Source: Salinactinospora qingdaonensis
Lineage (GTDB): Bacteria; Actinomycetota; Actinomycetes; Streptosporangiales; Streptosporangiaceae
Direction: 5' to 3'
Assembly (NCBI RefSeq): GCF_039539445.1
Contig: NZ_BAABDD010000004.1
Location: 124,001 to 188,000 of the forward strand
DNA length: 64,000 bases
The translations under genes were made by a program, and so were the position numbers. Below, piece after piece: positions 11,084-19,796 of this stretch (position 1 is its first letter; each line of letters opens with the position of its first letter). A model generated the notes under the pieces. The model searched no databases. It was not told where the DNA came from and saw only the letters and a program-made list of their open reading frames with translations.

Positions 11084-12304
11084 TTACCTGTTCTCCAAGT
11101 CGGCCAGCAGTTGCTCGACCGGCTCCACTTGGGGCAGGTAGCGGCCCGACAGCAGGTCCTCCATCCAGTCGGTGCGGGCCAGCGTAAGGCGCACCAGCTC
11201 CTCGATTACCTCGGTCGGTGCCTCTTCGGCGGTGGTGATCTCGATGGAGGCGGGTTGGTCGTAGGCGGCGCCGTTGCGCCACAGCAAAGCGATACGGCAT
11301 GGGCCGAATTCGGCGGCGACTGCGCGAGCGGCGGTATCGGCGAGCCAGCCGCCGACCTTGCCGACGTGGTAGGCCGGGTTCTTCCCGAAGGTGGCCTCGT
11401 TTCCCGCCAGGTGGGAGCCGCTGATCACTCCGCTGCGGGCGTTTCCCCGGCCGACCAGCCCGTCCTCGCCGTAATCGACGGCCGAACCCGAGAGTGTGAA
11501 GTACTGGCGCGACAAGGGGCTGCTGCGGCTGCCCCGGGTGCTGCACACCACCCTCACTCTTCCCGGTAGCCGGTGCTCAAGTACGGCGGTCAGCTCACCG
11601 GTCGCAGCGGTGACCACGTCGTCGAACTCCGCCGAGCTGGTTAGTTGTCCAGCCAGGCCAGGTATGCACACGGTGATGGTGAAGGTGTCGCCGTCGCGGA
11701 CAGTGAGGGCCTTGATGTCGCTGCCCGCCCACGGGTAGCGGTGGAAGAAGGCTTCAGTCAGCAGTGTGATCGTTTCTGTGGTTGTGCGCGGAGCAGAGCC
11801 GACGAGGTAGGCGGTGTCGTTGGAGAACGCCTTTGGCCGCTCGGGCAGGTCGTGAAGACCACGGGGAGTGAACCAGTGAGGGAACCTGCTGGAGTCGGTG
11901 CTCTCATGTCGGATTTCCAGCTGCACCCGGCCGAATCCCGGCAACACGGCGCGAAGGTGGTCGAGGGCTGCCTGCTCAAGGATCTCCCGGACCGGTAAGG
12001 GATGCCCGGCGAACGAGGTGGAGACCCGACCGCCGATGACGACCCGCAGCGGCCGGTCGTAGCTACCGTCGGCCTCGGTGAAGGCGGCCCGGCCGCCCAA
12101 TACGGCGACCTTGTCCAGATTGTGGTGCAGCACCGCCCCCGCAACCTTCAGGCAGTGCCGGCTGTAACGGATGGAGGCGAGTTCGGCGATGCCGTCGGCG
12201 AGAGTGTCGGGGTGGCCGATGCCCTTTCGCTCGACGACTTCCACGGCCAGCTCATACGGCAATGGCGCCGGCGATCCGGACGCGGTGTGCATGGCGATAG
12301 ACAT
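11084..12304 (-). CDS. Archaeal-type S-adenosylmethionine synthetase
   Basis: This enzyme makes SAM from ATP and methionine. At 406 residues it matches the archaeal-type family rather than bacterial MetK. Diagnostic pieces are VEVVERKGIGHPDTLADGIAE at the N terminus, KVAVLGGRAAF, FSNDTAYLVGSAP, DIKALTVRDGD, GRGNARSGVISGSH, and GKNPAYHVGKVGGWLAD. The ATG at 12304 has GGAGGT 8 nt upstream; the first ~53 bp overlap the end of the oxidoreductase gene. A dedicated SAM supply inside an operon without an evident SAM-using enzyme is notable. Confidence 0.88.
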   Translation of the reverse strand: MSIAMHTASGSPAPLPYELAVEVVERKGIGHPDTLADGIAELASIRYSRHCLKVAGAVLHHNLDKVAVLGGRAAFTEADGSYDRPLRVVIGGRVSTSFAGHPLPVREILEQAALDHLRAVLPGFGRVQLEIRHESTDSSRFPHWFTPRGLHDLPERPKAFSNDTAYLVGSAPRTTTETITLLTEAFFHRYPWAGSDIKALTVRDGDTFTITVCIPGLAGQLTSSAEFDDVVTAATGELTAVLEHRLPGRVRVVCSTRGSRSSPLSRQYFTLSGSAVDYGEDGLVGRGNARSGVISGSHLAGNEATFGKNPAYHVGKVGGWLADTAARAVAAEFGPCRIALLWRNGAAYDQPASIEITTAEEAPTEVIEELVRLTLARTDWMEDLLSGRYLPQVEPVEQLLADLENR

Positions 12305-13187
12305 GGTCGATGACCTCCAATGGGCGCCGCAGCGCCGAGAGCGGGAACAGACAGGGGTGGGCGGGATGCCCTCCGGCGACGTCGAGCACGGCCGCGTACA
12401 TCCAGCGCCGCAGTTCCTCATGGGTGGGGGCGGCCTCGCGGGCGCCGAGTCCGGCTTCGAGGTTCCGGCCGCGCACACGCAGACGCTGTCCGTCGGCCCG
12501 GCGGAGCAGGATTTCGTGACGGGGCGAGCCAAGGTGATCGACCTTGGCATCGATGTGCAGTGTCTGCTCGTTGGTCAGGGTGATCTCAGCGACGACACGG
12601 TCTTCGCTCTCGCACAACTCCCGACGGTGGGTGGCCTCGGCGCTCAGTGTCTCGATATCTCCCTTGAGCAGTCGCAGCGCGAGCGCGAGGCCGTGCAGGG
12701 CCGGCTGGTGCAGCACCCCACCGGCGGTGGCGTAGGTGCGGCGCCAGCCGCGGAAGTATCCCGGATCACGCCGTACCGCCAGCCACACCTCGATCCGTTC
12801 GATCGTCGGGGGGTCAGCGAGTAGTTCGCAGAGGCCGGGGGCGAAGTGCGACTGAAAAGCCACGAAAATCCGTTCATCGCCTTGCCGAGGTGCCAGGAGC
12901 GCCGGGGTGGTCGTGGCGGGCTTTTCCACAAGCACTGCGGCACCGGACGTCGCTGCCTCCCGCGCTACCCCGAGGGCGGTCCCAGGCGGGGTAGCCACGA
13001 CCACCAGATCGGGGTGCAGAGCTGACAAGGCTGCCCGCCACGAGGTGAACACCGGAATTCCCCACGGCACCTCGGCATGCGGGGCGGGATCGGCGACCCC
13101 TGTCACCACCACCCCAGAGGTGCCGGCAAGGGCAGCGAGGTGCTTGGTGCCGACCTCCCCCGCTCCGACCAGTAGCACGCGCTTCAC
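12252..13187 (-). CDS. Gfo/Idh/MocA-family oxidoreductase
   Basis: An NAD(P)-dependent dehydrogenase of sugars or cyclitols, 311 residues from a GTG with GGAGGG 5 nt upstream. The N-terminal Rossmann fold reads KRVLLVGAGEVGTKHLAAL, then VVVATPPGTALGVAREA and the family EKPATTTP motif (catalytic Lys). The C-terminal domain contains GGVLHQPALHGLALALRLL, matching the family's substrate-binding helix with its His. It overlaps the TIM-barrel gene by 4 bp upstream and the SAM synthetase by ~53 bp downstream. Confidence 0.85.
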   Translation of the reverse strand: MKRVLLVGAGEVGTKHLAALAGTSGVVVTGVADPAPHAEVPWGIPVFTSWRAALSALHPDLVVVATPPGTALGVAREAATSGAAVLVEKPATTTPALLAPRQGDERIFVAFQSHFAPGLCELLADPPTIERIEVWLAVRRDPGYFRGWRRTYATAGGVLHQPALHGLALALRLLKGDIETLSAEATHRRELCESEDRVVAEITLTNEQTLHIDAKVDHLGSPRHEILLRRADGQRLRVRGRNLEAGLGAREAAPTHEELRRWMYAAVLDVAGGHPAHPCLFPLSALRRPLEVIDHVYRHAHRVRIAGAIAV

Positions 13188-14041
13188 GCCAACCCTCCGG
13201 GCACGGTCGAGCGCAGGAACACGGCGCCGGCGGTAAGCGCCTCGGCTGGCTTGTCGCGTACATGGGTCTCCAGCGCATACGGCAGCATCGGGTAAACGGC
13301 ATGTAGCAGCGGCAGCACATCCCCGTAGGGCACGCACCCTGATCCGGCAGGACAGAATTCCCGGGCACCCTCACGGGTCAGCCGATAGTCCTTGACATGC
13401 ACGTATCCCACATAGGGCGCCAGTGTCCGTATCACTTCGGGGGTGGCTTGGCCGACCTCGTGGAGATTCGCCACATCCAGCCACAGCCCCAGCCCTTGTC
13501 CGTGGTATCGAGCGAGGATCTCCAGCAACGGTTCGACGCTGGCGACAGTGCACACCGGCTCGTTTTCCAGCAGCAGCCGTACTCCGGCCCCGTGCGCCAT
13601 CTCCAATGCCTTGGGCAGCAGCGGGTCGTCGAGCAACTGCTCGGTTAGATGTGGCTCGACCCGCAGATGGGAGAAGATCCGCACAACCGGGGCACCCAGG
13701 AGCGCTGCGCTTTCAATGGCCCGCTGTACCCACCCCAATCGCTCACCGGCTGGAACCTGAGTGGGGAAGCCGAAGGTGTCCACTCGCCCTGGGCAAGCTT
13801 CGGGCTGGCACCACTTCCACAACGGCGAGGCCAACGCCGCCACCGTCAGACCGTGCTCCTCGGCCAAGGTGCGGATACGCCCGAGCCGGTCGTCGGGCAG
13901 CCTGATCGCATTGACGCCCTCGGCTGAGCGGATCTCCAGTCGCTTGATCCCCAGCTTGACTGCCAGGTCCATGCCTAACACCGGATCGGGGCCAAGTTCG
14001 TCGGGGTTGAGTACCAGCGTGCTCTGCGGGCATGCGCCCAT
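13184..14041 (-). CDS. Sugar phosphate isomerase/epimerase-like TIM barrel protein
   Basis: First gene of the eight-gene operon, 285 residues from an ATG behind AAGGGG. It is an AP-endonuclease-2-type TIM barrel: GIKRLEIRSAEG, VVRIFSHLR, LLLENEPVC (a metal Glu), LWLDVANLHEVG (metal Asp and His) and YVGYVHVKDYR. This family includes xylose-isomerase-like epimerases and dehydroshikimate dehydratases. The pairing with a Gfo/Idh enzyme recalls inositol-type catabolic modules, but here it sits with SAM and ligase genes. Substrate unknown. Confidence 0.82.
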   Translation of the reverse strand: MGACPQSTLVLNPDELGPDPVLGMDLAVKLGIKRLEIRSAEGVNAIRLPDDRLGRIRTLAEEHGLTVAALASPLWKWCQPEACPGRVDTFGFPTQVPAGERLGWVQRAIESAALLGAPVVRIFSHLRVEPHLTEQLLDDPLLPKALEMAHGAGVRLLLENEPVCTVASVEPLLEILARYHGQGLGLWLDVANLHEVGQATPEVIRTLAPYVGYVHVKDYRLTREGAREFCPAGSGCVPYGDVLPLLHAVYPMLPYALETHVRDKPAEALTAGAVFLRSTVPGGLA

Positions 14042-14352
14042 GCTCGGTTTTCCCCTTCGGCAACACGATGGAAGCGGTCATTCTGCGTCGGGCCGTTTAA
14101 GCCTGTGCAGAAGCGGATCAAGATCCGCTCTCGCAGGAGAGCAACGTGGAATGTGGAAAACGACAACGCCCATGAGGAGGCGTTGGAGAGGCAGAGTTAC
14201 TGCGGTTCACACGTCGAGACCGACACGAAAGGAGCATGCGTTTTCACCTCTAGCGGCAGCAGGGGCACTGCTACGATCCCTGCGGCCCATGCCAGGGCGA
14301 CACCCCGTCACCTGGCCCAAAACCGGGACAGATTCAGCCCGTTGGACATCCC
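14042..14352. promoter_or_regulatory. Divergent intergenic region
   Basis: These 311 bp separate the eight-gene operon from the plus-strand HTH gene and must hold both promoters. No convincing -10/-35 pair or palindrome was identified. Confidence 0.35.
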
Positions 14353-15531
14353 TTGGACACACGGATCCCACCGCCCCGGCTTTCCCCGGAGGACGTACGT
14401 GCCGAGCTGTTACGGCTGCGCCAAGGGCCCGCCCTCGGCCATCCCGGGGCGGCTACAGCGCTCAGTAACCAACTCCAGGCGCTGCTGCTGGCCCGCCAAC
14501 CGCCGCTGTCCCATGCGGCGAGCGAGACAACGCGCCTGGTGGCAGCCTTGCGGCGGGCGATCGACGCCTTAACCGTCCACGAGCGCCGCTACGCCACCGT
14601 CGACTTCAACCTGCTGCCAGAGCACTCCTGGCCTACTCTCACCGAACGGCAGGAATCCCTGGCGCGCGTGCTGGGATGTTCAGCGAAGACCGTCCGGCGT
14701 CACGCTGGACAGGCACTGGACACCCTCGCTCTGCTCATATCCGACGGCAGCTACCTCACCGAACAGCCCCCTGCAGCCGACGACGCGCCAATGCCGGCTG
14801 CCATGGCACCGCTTGAAGGGGCAAGCCGGCTCTTCGGCATCAACGCCACCTCCCGAGTAGACCTGATCTGCTCTGCTCTGCCCAACCAGCAGCGCGTACG
14901 CCAACACCTCAACGATCCGCTATACGCCCGCTACGCGGGCTTCGCCGACCTCGACACCCTGTTCTACGTCCGTATCCGCCTCGCCCAAAGCTTCCCCACC
15001 GCCACCATCCGCGACTTCCATCCCGGCGAGTACTACAACGCCGAACCCGACTGCCTGATAGTTCTCGGCGCTCCAGAGCGCAACACCACCTACGCCGAGT
15101 TCGGCCCACACCTGCCCTACCACTTCACCCCGCGGCCGGATCCGGCCATCGCCTTCCCCGACCACGGAGATATCCGCCTCCCCCCTGCGTGGACTCCTGC
15201 GGGAGAACTACTCGCGGATCTAACCGTCATCACCCGCCTCACACTTGACCAAGGCACCACCGTGCTCCTGCTCGGCGGCTGCCTAACCCTCGGTGTGCTC
15301 GGCGCCGCCAAGTGCCTCCTCAACGGCGAACGCGGCCAGCGCAACACCACCTACCTGGACGCTTTCGCTTCTGACGGAGACTTCGTAGCCGTCACCACAA
15401 CCCGCAAGGTCGGCGGCATCACCGACACCCCCGACCTGACCGCCACCGAACCGCTGCTCCTACTTACCCGCGAGCAAACGGGCAGCTTCACCGTCCGCCT
15501 GGACAACACCGCCCGCTACGCAGGCCGGTGA
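14353..15531 (+). CDS. Unrecognised protein with HTH-like N-terminal part
   Basis: This is a 392-residue protein from a TTG start (start uncertain). The N-terminal ~130 residues are helical and include TERQESLARVLGCSAKTVRRHAG, a sigma-4-like or LuxR-like helix-turn-helix. The C-terminal ~250 residues contain FADLDTLFYVRIRL, NAEPDCLIVLGAPERN and a small hydrophobic stretch TVLLLGGCLTLGVLGAAKCL. It is divergent from the eight-gene operon, so it may be its regulator or sensor; this rests on position and the HTH only. The next DNA downstream is a truncated IS110 element. Confidence 0.55.
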   Translation: MDTRIPPPRLSPEDVRAELLRLRQGPALGHPGAATALSNQLQALLLARQPPLSHAASETTRLVAALRRAIDALTVHERRYATVDFNLLPEHSWPTLTERQESLARVLGCSAKTVRRHAGQALDTLALLISDGSYLTEQPPAADDAPMPAAMAPLEGASRLFGINATSRVDLICSALPNQQRVRQHLNDPLYARYAGFADLDTLFYVRIRLAQSFPTATIRDFHPGEYYNAEPDCLIVLGAPERNTTYAEFGPHLPYHFTPRPDPAIAFPDHGDIRLPPAWTPAGELLADLTVITRLTLDQGTTVLLLGGCLTLGVLGAAKCLLNGERGQRNTTYLDAFASDGDFVAVTTTRKVGGITDTPDLTATEPLLLLTREQTGSFTVRLDNTARYAGR

Positions 15532-15539
15532 ACGCCCCC

Positions 15540-16190
15540 GCGCTGACACCCGGCAAGGGCGTGGGGACGAATGGATTCGACCAGCCGGGAGCGGCCCGCC
15601 CGGCGGATGCGTTCCGGGCTCGGGTAGCGCTCCAGGAGCGTGAGCACGGCCGGGTGGTCGGTGCGGGGGCCGAGGACGCGCTCCAGGGCGGGGTGGAGTT
15701 GGGTGAGCAGGCCGCGCAGCCGGTTGCGGGTGCGGGTGGCCTCGGCGGCCAGGTCCTCGTCGTGGCCGGCCACCATGTTCAACGCGGCGATCGCCTCGTC
15801 GTCGCTGGCCAGGTTGCGCAGGGTTGTGGGGCATCGTCCGGGCCGCGTCGGCGATGACCGCCGCATCACGGGCATCGGTCGTGGCCTGGCCGGGATACAG
15901 GTCGGCCACACGCCGCATGGTCAGGTGCGGGCAGGTAGGCCACCGGGCATCCGGCGTCACAGGCCACCGCCAACGGCAAGGCGCCGATGGAGGCGGGCTG
16001 GTCGACCACGACCAGCACGTGGCCGTGTTTGGCGGTGAGCGTGTCCAGCACTGCACGGAGTTTGGGTTCTGTTGGGCAGACGCTTGTCCAGCACGGTCTT
16101 GCCTGCCGGGGTGAGCCCGTGGGCGTGGTGTTCGCCTTTGCCGACGTCCAGGCCGAGGTAGACGCCGATCCTGTCAGGGGTGTCCATCAT
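15540..16190 (-). pseudogene. IS110-family transposase remnant 1 (5' part, frameshifted)
   Basis: Pieces of an IS110 transposase are spread over three frames: GVYLGLDVGKGEHHAHGLT (DEDD first Asp), TLTAKHGHVLVVVDQPASIG, and MRRVADLYPGQATTDARDA with RNRLRGLLTQLHPALERVLG. At least two frameshifts break it, and the 3' half is missing where it meets the end of the preceding gene. It is inactive. Its sequence differs from the neighbouring remnant 2, so two IS110 elements landed here. Confidence 0.85.
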
Positions 16191-16371
16191 GGTGGGTTGC
16201 CTATCTGCGCTGTTCCTGGCCTCGCCTGGGCACCGTCTGCCGGCATCCACATGACGAAGATCCTGCCCATAGGGGCGGATCGTGCTTCTATCAGCGGTCT
16301 GGTGGTGCCTCTGGTGCCCGGTGACACCACCCCCAGATCATGGACGACAGGGGGGAATCTCAATGGCCGTG

Positions 16372-17205
16372 TCAAGTCGTAGTTGGCCTGACCGGTGCGT
16401 TGTGCTCGAAGAACCGGCCATCACGCAGCAGCGCCCACAGCACGTCCACCAGCCTGCGTGCCAGCGCCGGCAGCGCCTGCGTGTGCCGCATCCGCTCGCC
16501 ACGTTTGCGCTGATAGAACGTTCTCGACGGGCCGTGGGCGGCGATCGAGGACAACGCGTCCATGGAGAACACCCGGCGCACTCGGCGGTTGTAGCGCTTC
16601 GGGCGTCGAAGGTTGCCGCTTACCCGACCCGAATCCTTGGCCACCGGGGCCAACCCGGCATAAGAGGCGAGTTTGCCCGAGTGGGCGAAGGCAGCCACGT
16701 CGCCGCCGGTGACGACGATGAACTCCGCGCCCAAGATGGGCCCCATCCCGGGCAGGGACTCGATGATCTGCGCGTGAGGATTGGACCGGAACACGCTGGC
16801 GATGGTCTTATCCAGCTCTTTGCGCTCACGGTCCAGCTCCAGCAGCTTGGCGGCCAGGCGCTTAATGAGCGCGGCGGTGCTGTCCTGGCTGGCCAGGACG
16901 ATGGCCTGGGCCTGGGCCGCCTCCAGGGCGCCGGCGGCGATCCCGGCGGTGTCGGGCCGGTGGGTGCCGTGCTCATGCAGGTGGGCGATGAGTCCCGGCT
17001 CACCGGCGGCGCGGATCTCCTCGGGCGTGGTGAAGGCGGTGAGCAGGACCAGCGGCGAGCGCTTGGCGTAGTCGAATGCGCGCTCCAATCCGGGAAAGAT
17101 CGCCCCGAGCAGGCCGCGCAGCCGGTTGACGCCGCGCACCCAGTCGCCGGCCAGGCGGCGGTGGTTGAGATCGGTCTTCATGATCCTCAGCGACGCGGAG
17201 GTCAC
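16372..17205 (-). pseudogene. IS110-family transposase remnant 2 (N-terminus missing)
   Basis: This open frame of 277 residues covers the C-terminal two thirds of an IS110/IS116/IS902 transposase. It has the coiled region ending LLELDRERKELDKTIASVF and the Transposase_20 domain SLPGMGPILGAEFIVVTGGD, SGKLASYAGLAPVAKDSG, with a serine in HSGKLASYAG. The N-terminal DEDD half is absent, so it should be inactive. No terminal repeats could be delimited. Confidence 0.85.
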
Positions 17206-17645
17206 CCCGATCTCAGGCCCTCGGGCATGTCACTGTAAGAGCAGGTCGGCCTGGCCGTACCGAGCCACCAACCCCCACCTCTGAGGGAATCATCAGAGGT
17301 GCCCAGCGGCTCATCCTTGCCCTCGACAAGCTCGACTTCGAACTATGCTGACCGGCCGCGATGACCCGTCAGTGGTGGTCACTGGGCAGCGCTGGGGCGA
17401 AACGCTGCCTCTGAACCCCCGGCTGGGGAGGGTTACGGCCACCAGGATCGCCGCCCTAACTGAAACCGGTTGGCCAAAACTCTTACGAACCCTGGCCTTC
17501 TCTTGTTATTCTGCGAACAGTTGTTCGATGGTTGCTGGTTTTTTGATTAGGGCGGCAGCGGCGGAGCCAGCGTGGTTGGGTTGTTCCAGCTTTGGTTGAT
17601 GCTGCTCGTCAGACGTTGTTTTCGATATGAAGGGTTGGGCTCGCT
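17206..17645. other. Gene-free stretch before the DUF5131 gene
   Basis: No supported gene lies in these 440 bp. The right third is AT-richer (around 17500-17640) and probably carries the promoter of the downstream DUF5131/TcmP pair. Confidence 0.4.
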
Positions 17646-18407
17646 GTGGCTGACAGAAGCTCGATTGAGTGGACCGAGGCCACCTGGAACCCCACCACCG
17701 GTTGCGACCGGGTCGCTTCCGGGTGCGACAACTGCTATGCCTTGGCTCTGGCCAAACGTCTGAAGGCCATGGGAGCCGGCAAATACCAAAACGATGGTGA
17801 TCCTCGCACGTCAGGCCCGGGCTTTGGTGTCACGATCCACCCCGAGTCGCTCGATATCCCGCGTCGTTGGAAGTCGTCGCGTGTGGTCTTCGTGAACTCG
17901 ATGAGCGACCTGTTTCACGCGAAGGTCCCCAAAGACTTCGTCCACCAGGTATTCCAGGTGATGGCGGAGACTCCGCAGCACACCTACCAGATCCTCACCA
18001 AGCGCTCGCACCGTTTGGCTCGTCTCGCGTCTGAGTTGGTGTGGCCCCCTAACGTCTGGATGGGGGTCTCAGTGGAATCCGCCGACGTCCTCGATCGGGC
18101 CGACCACCTACGCGAGGTTCCCGCGGCCGTGCGGTTCCTCTCCTGTGAACCGTTGCTTGGACCGCTGCCGCGTCTCGATCTCACCGGGATCGACTGGGTG
18201 ATCGCAGGGGGAGAAAGCGGCCCTCACCATAGGCCGGTGCACCCGGACTGGGTGCGCGGTCTCCGCGACCACTGCGCCGAGCAGGGCAGCGCGTTCTTCT
18301 TCAAGCAGTGGGGGGGACGCACTCCGAAGACGGGCGGCCGGGTACTCGACGGCCGTACATGGGACGAGCGCCCTTCCCACGCTGCCCAGGCTTGCTTGTC
18401 AAGGTGA
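17646..18407 (+). CDS. DUF5131 (phage Gp37/Gp68-like) three-Cys-motif protein
   Basis: A 253-residue protein starting GTG. The N-terminus reads SIEWTEATWNPTTGCDRVASGC then DNCYA, giving three cysteines in C-x6-C-x2-C spacing, which suggests an iron-sulfur site of radical-SAM type. VVFVNSMSDLFH, TYQILTKRSHRL, WMGVSVES, RFLSCEPLLGPL and WVIAGGESGP are family signatures. Members occur in phages and mobile elements, often next to TcmP, exactly as here (67 bp gap). Substrate unknown; possibly DNA or nucleotide modification. Confidence 0.88.
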   Translation: MADRSSIEWTEATWNPTTGCDRVASGCDNCYALALAKRLKAMGAGKYQNDGDPRTSGPGFGVTIHPESLDIPRRWKSSRVVFVNSMSDLFHAKVPKDFVHQVFQVMAETPQHTYQILTKRSHRLARLASELVWPPNVWMGVSVESADVLDRADHLREVPAAVRFLSCEPLLGPLPRLDLTGIDWVIAGGESGPHHRPVHPDWVRGLRDHCAEQGSAFFFKQWGGRTPKTGGRVLDGRTWDERPSHAAQACLSR

Positions 18408-18474
18408 CCATTTAGCCTCTTCCGGCCACATGAGACATTGTTGGCCTGGTGTCATATGTTCATAATGCTTAGGT

Positions 18475-19605
18475 ATGGCGGTCCCCGAAAAGGCTGTGTG
18501 GAAACTTAGCCCGCATACAGAAGCAAAGCACGCGATGCTGCGTAGCTACCTGGAGACGTGGCTGGCAAAGCTTGCCGGAACACGAGGAATCCCTCCCCTC
18601 ACCTATGCCGAAGGCTTTGCGGGACCGGGGGTCTATGAGGGGGAAAAACCAGGTTCTCCGGTGATCGCCCTCGACGTCTTCCTCAAGCAAGCCCACCGTC
18701 TGCGACGCGACCAGCACCTCAACGTCTTGCTGATCGAGGAAGACGCCAGACGGGTGGAGGAACTCCGCCGTCAGGTGGCAGCAAAGCTGGCTCCCCATGG
18801 AGGTTCGCATCCTAAGCTCAACGTGACCATCCAGCACGCTGACGCCAGCGCCTTGTTGTCCGACCTCACCGAAGAATCACGTAGAGACGAGCCATTCTTC
18901 GCGTTTCTCGATGGGTGGGGTGGGCCAGACCACATTCCGTTTGAAACGGCACGTCACGTCGCTCAACGCCGCGGGGGCGAGGTGCTTGTCACGTTTGAAG
19001 CCAGCCATCTTTGGCGCTTCGTCGATGACGAGGAACGCGCTGAGGTTGGGGACCGGTGCTTTGGCAGTCAAGAGTGGCGTGATGTAAAAAACCAGCCTTC
19101 GAACAAGAAGCAGAAATTTTTGATTGATGCTTATCAAAAATCTCTCAAGCGGGCTGGGTTTGAATATGTTACGTCTTTTGAGATGATCCTCCCTAAAAAG
19201 AGTCGCTTGCATCTGGTCTTTGGAACCAAGCATATCGAAGGCTTGCGAGTGATGAAGAAGGCCATGTGGAAGGTCGATCCACACCAGGGAGGAGTCTTCC
19301 ATGATCCACGATTCCCAGGACAGCTCTCCTTGGATCTTGAAGCTCAAGCCGATCTATCTCACCTGCGTAAGGTCATCTTGGACAAGCTTGAGGAAGGTCC
19401 CATTAGCATAGACTCCCTGAGAGAGTTCGCGTTACACGAAACAGTTTACCGCGAGAAGCATGCTCGCGAAGTCGCTCAGAAGCTGCTGAGAGAGAAGCTG
19501 ATTACCTCTACCGGGGGAGCTAATATGGGCTCAGGATCAATATTGGAAATGCGCAGCGATGATCCTGCTTCCTCGGCGGGACCTCAGCAGGAAGCACTCT
19601 TCTGA
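18475..19605 (+). CDS. tcmP: Three-Cys-motif partner protein TcmP
   Basis: This is a 376-residue protein of a family defined by its neighbourhood to three-Cys-motif proteins. The N-terminal half resembles a methyltransferase-like fold: TYAEGFAGPGVYEG, LLIEEDARRVEELRRQV, PFFAFLDGWGGPDHIPF. The C-terminal ~80 residues look like a winged helix (LDKLEEGPISIDSLREFALHE to KLLREKLIT). Base composition from 19050 on is more AT-rich (K/N/I codons) than the surroundings, a sign of recent transfer. It pairs with the upstream DUF5131 gene. Confidence 0.87.
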   Translation: MAVPEKAVWKLSPHTEAKHAMLRSYLETWLAKLAGTRGIPPLTYAEGFAGPGVYEGEKPGSPVIALDVFLKQAHRLRRDQHLNVLLIEEDARRVEELRRQVAAKLAPHGGSHPKLNVTIQHADASALLSDLTEESRRDEPFFAFLDGWGGPDHIPFETARHVAQRRGGEVLVTFEASHLWRFVDDEERAEVGDRCFGSQEWRDVKNQPSNKKQKFLIDAYQKSLKRAGFEYVTSFEMILPKKSRLHLVFGTKHIEGLRVMKKAMWKVDPHQGGVFHDPRFPGQLSLDLEAQADLSHLRKVILDKLEEGPISIDSLREFALHETVYREKHAREVAQKLLREKLITSTGGANMGSGSILEMRSDDPASSAGPQQEALF

Positions 19606-19796
19606 AGCCCCTCGAACAACGCTTGCAGGTCCCCTTGGCTGACGGAAAATCTGGACCAGTTGGTGATTGTCTCTCGGTTGGCAGGCGAGTAAGCATGCCA
19701 ACGAAAAATTAGTATAGCCGTATATCCCATCCAGCGCTGGAGTGGCAAAAGTGCGAGCGTCGCAACGTCCGCGCTTGCCCCGTCCCTACAAGTTTT

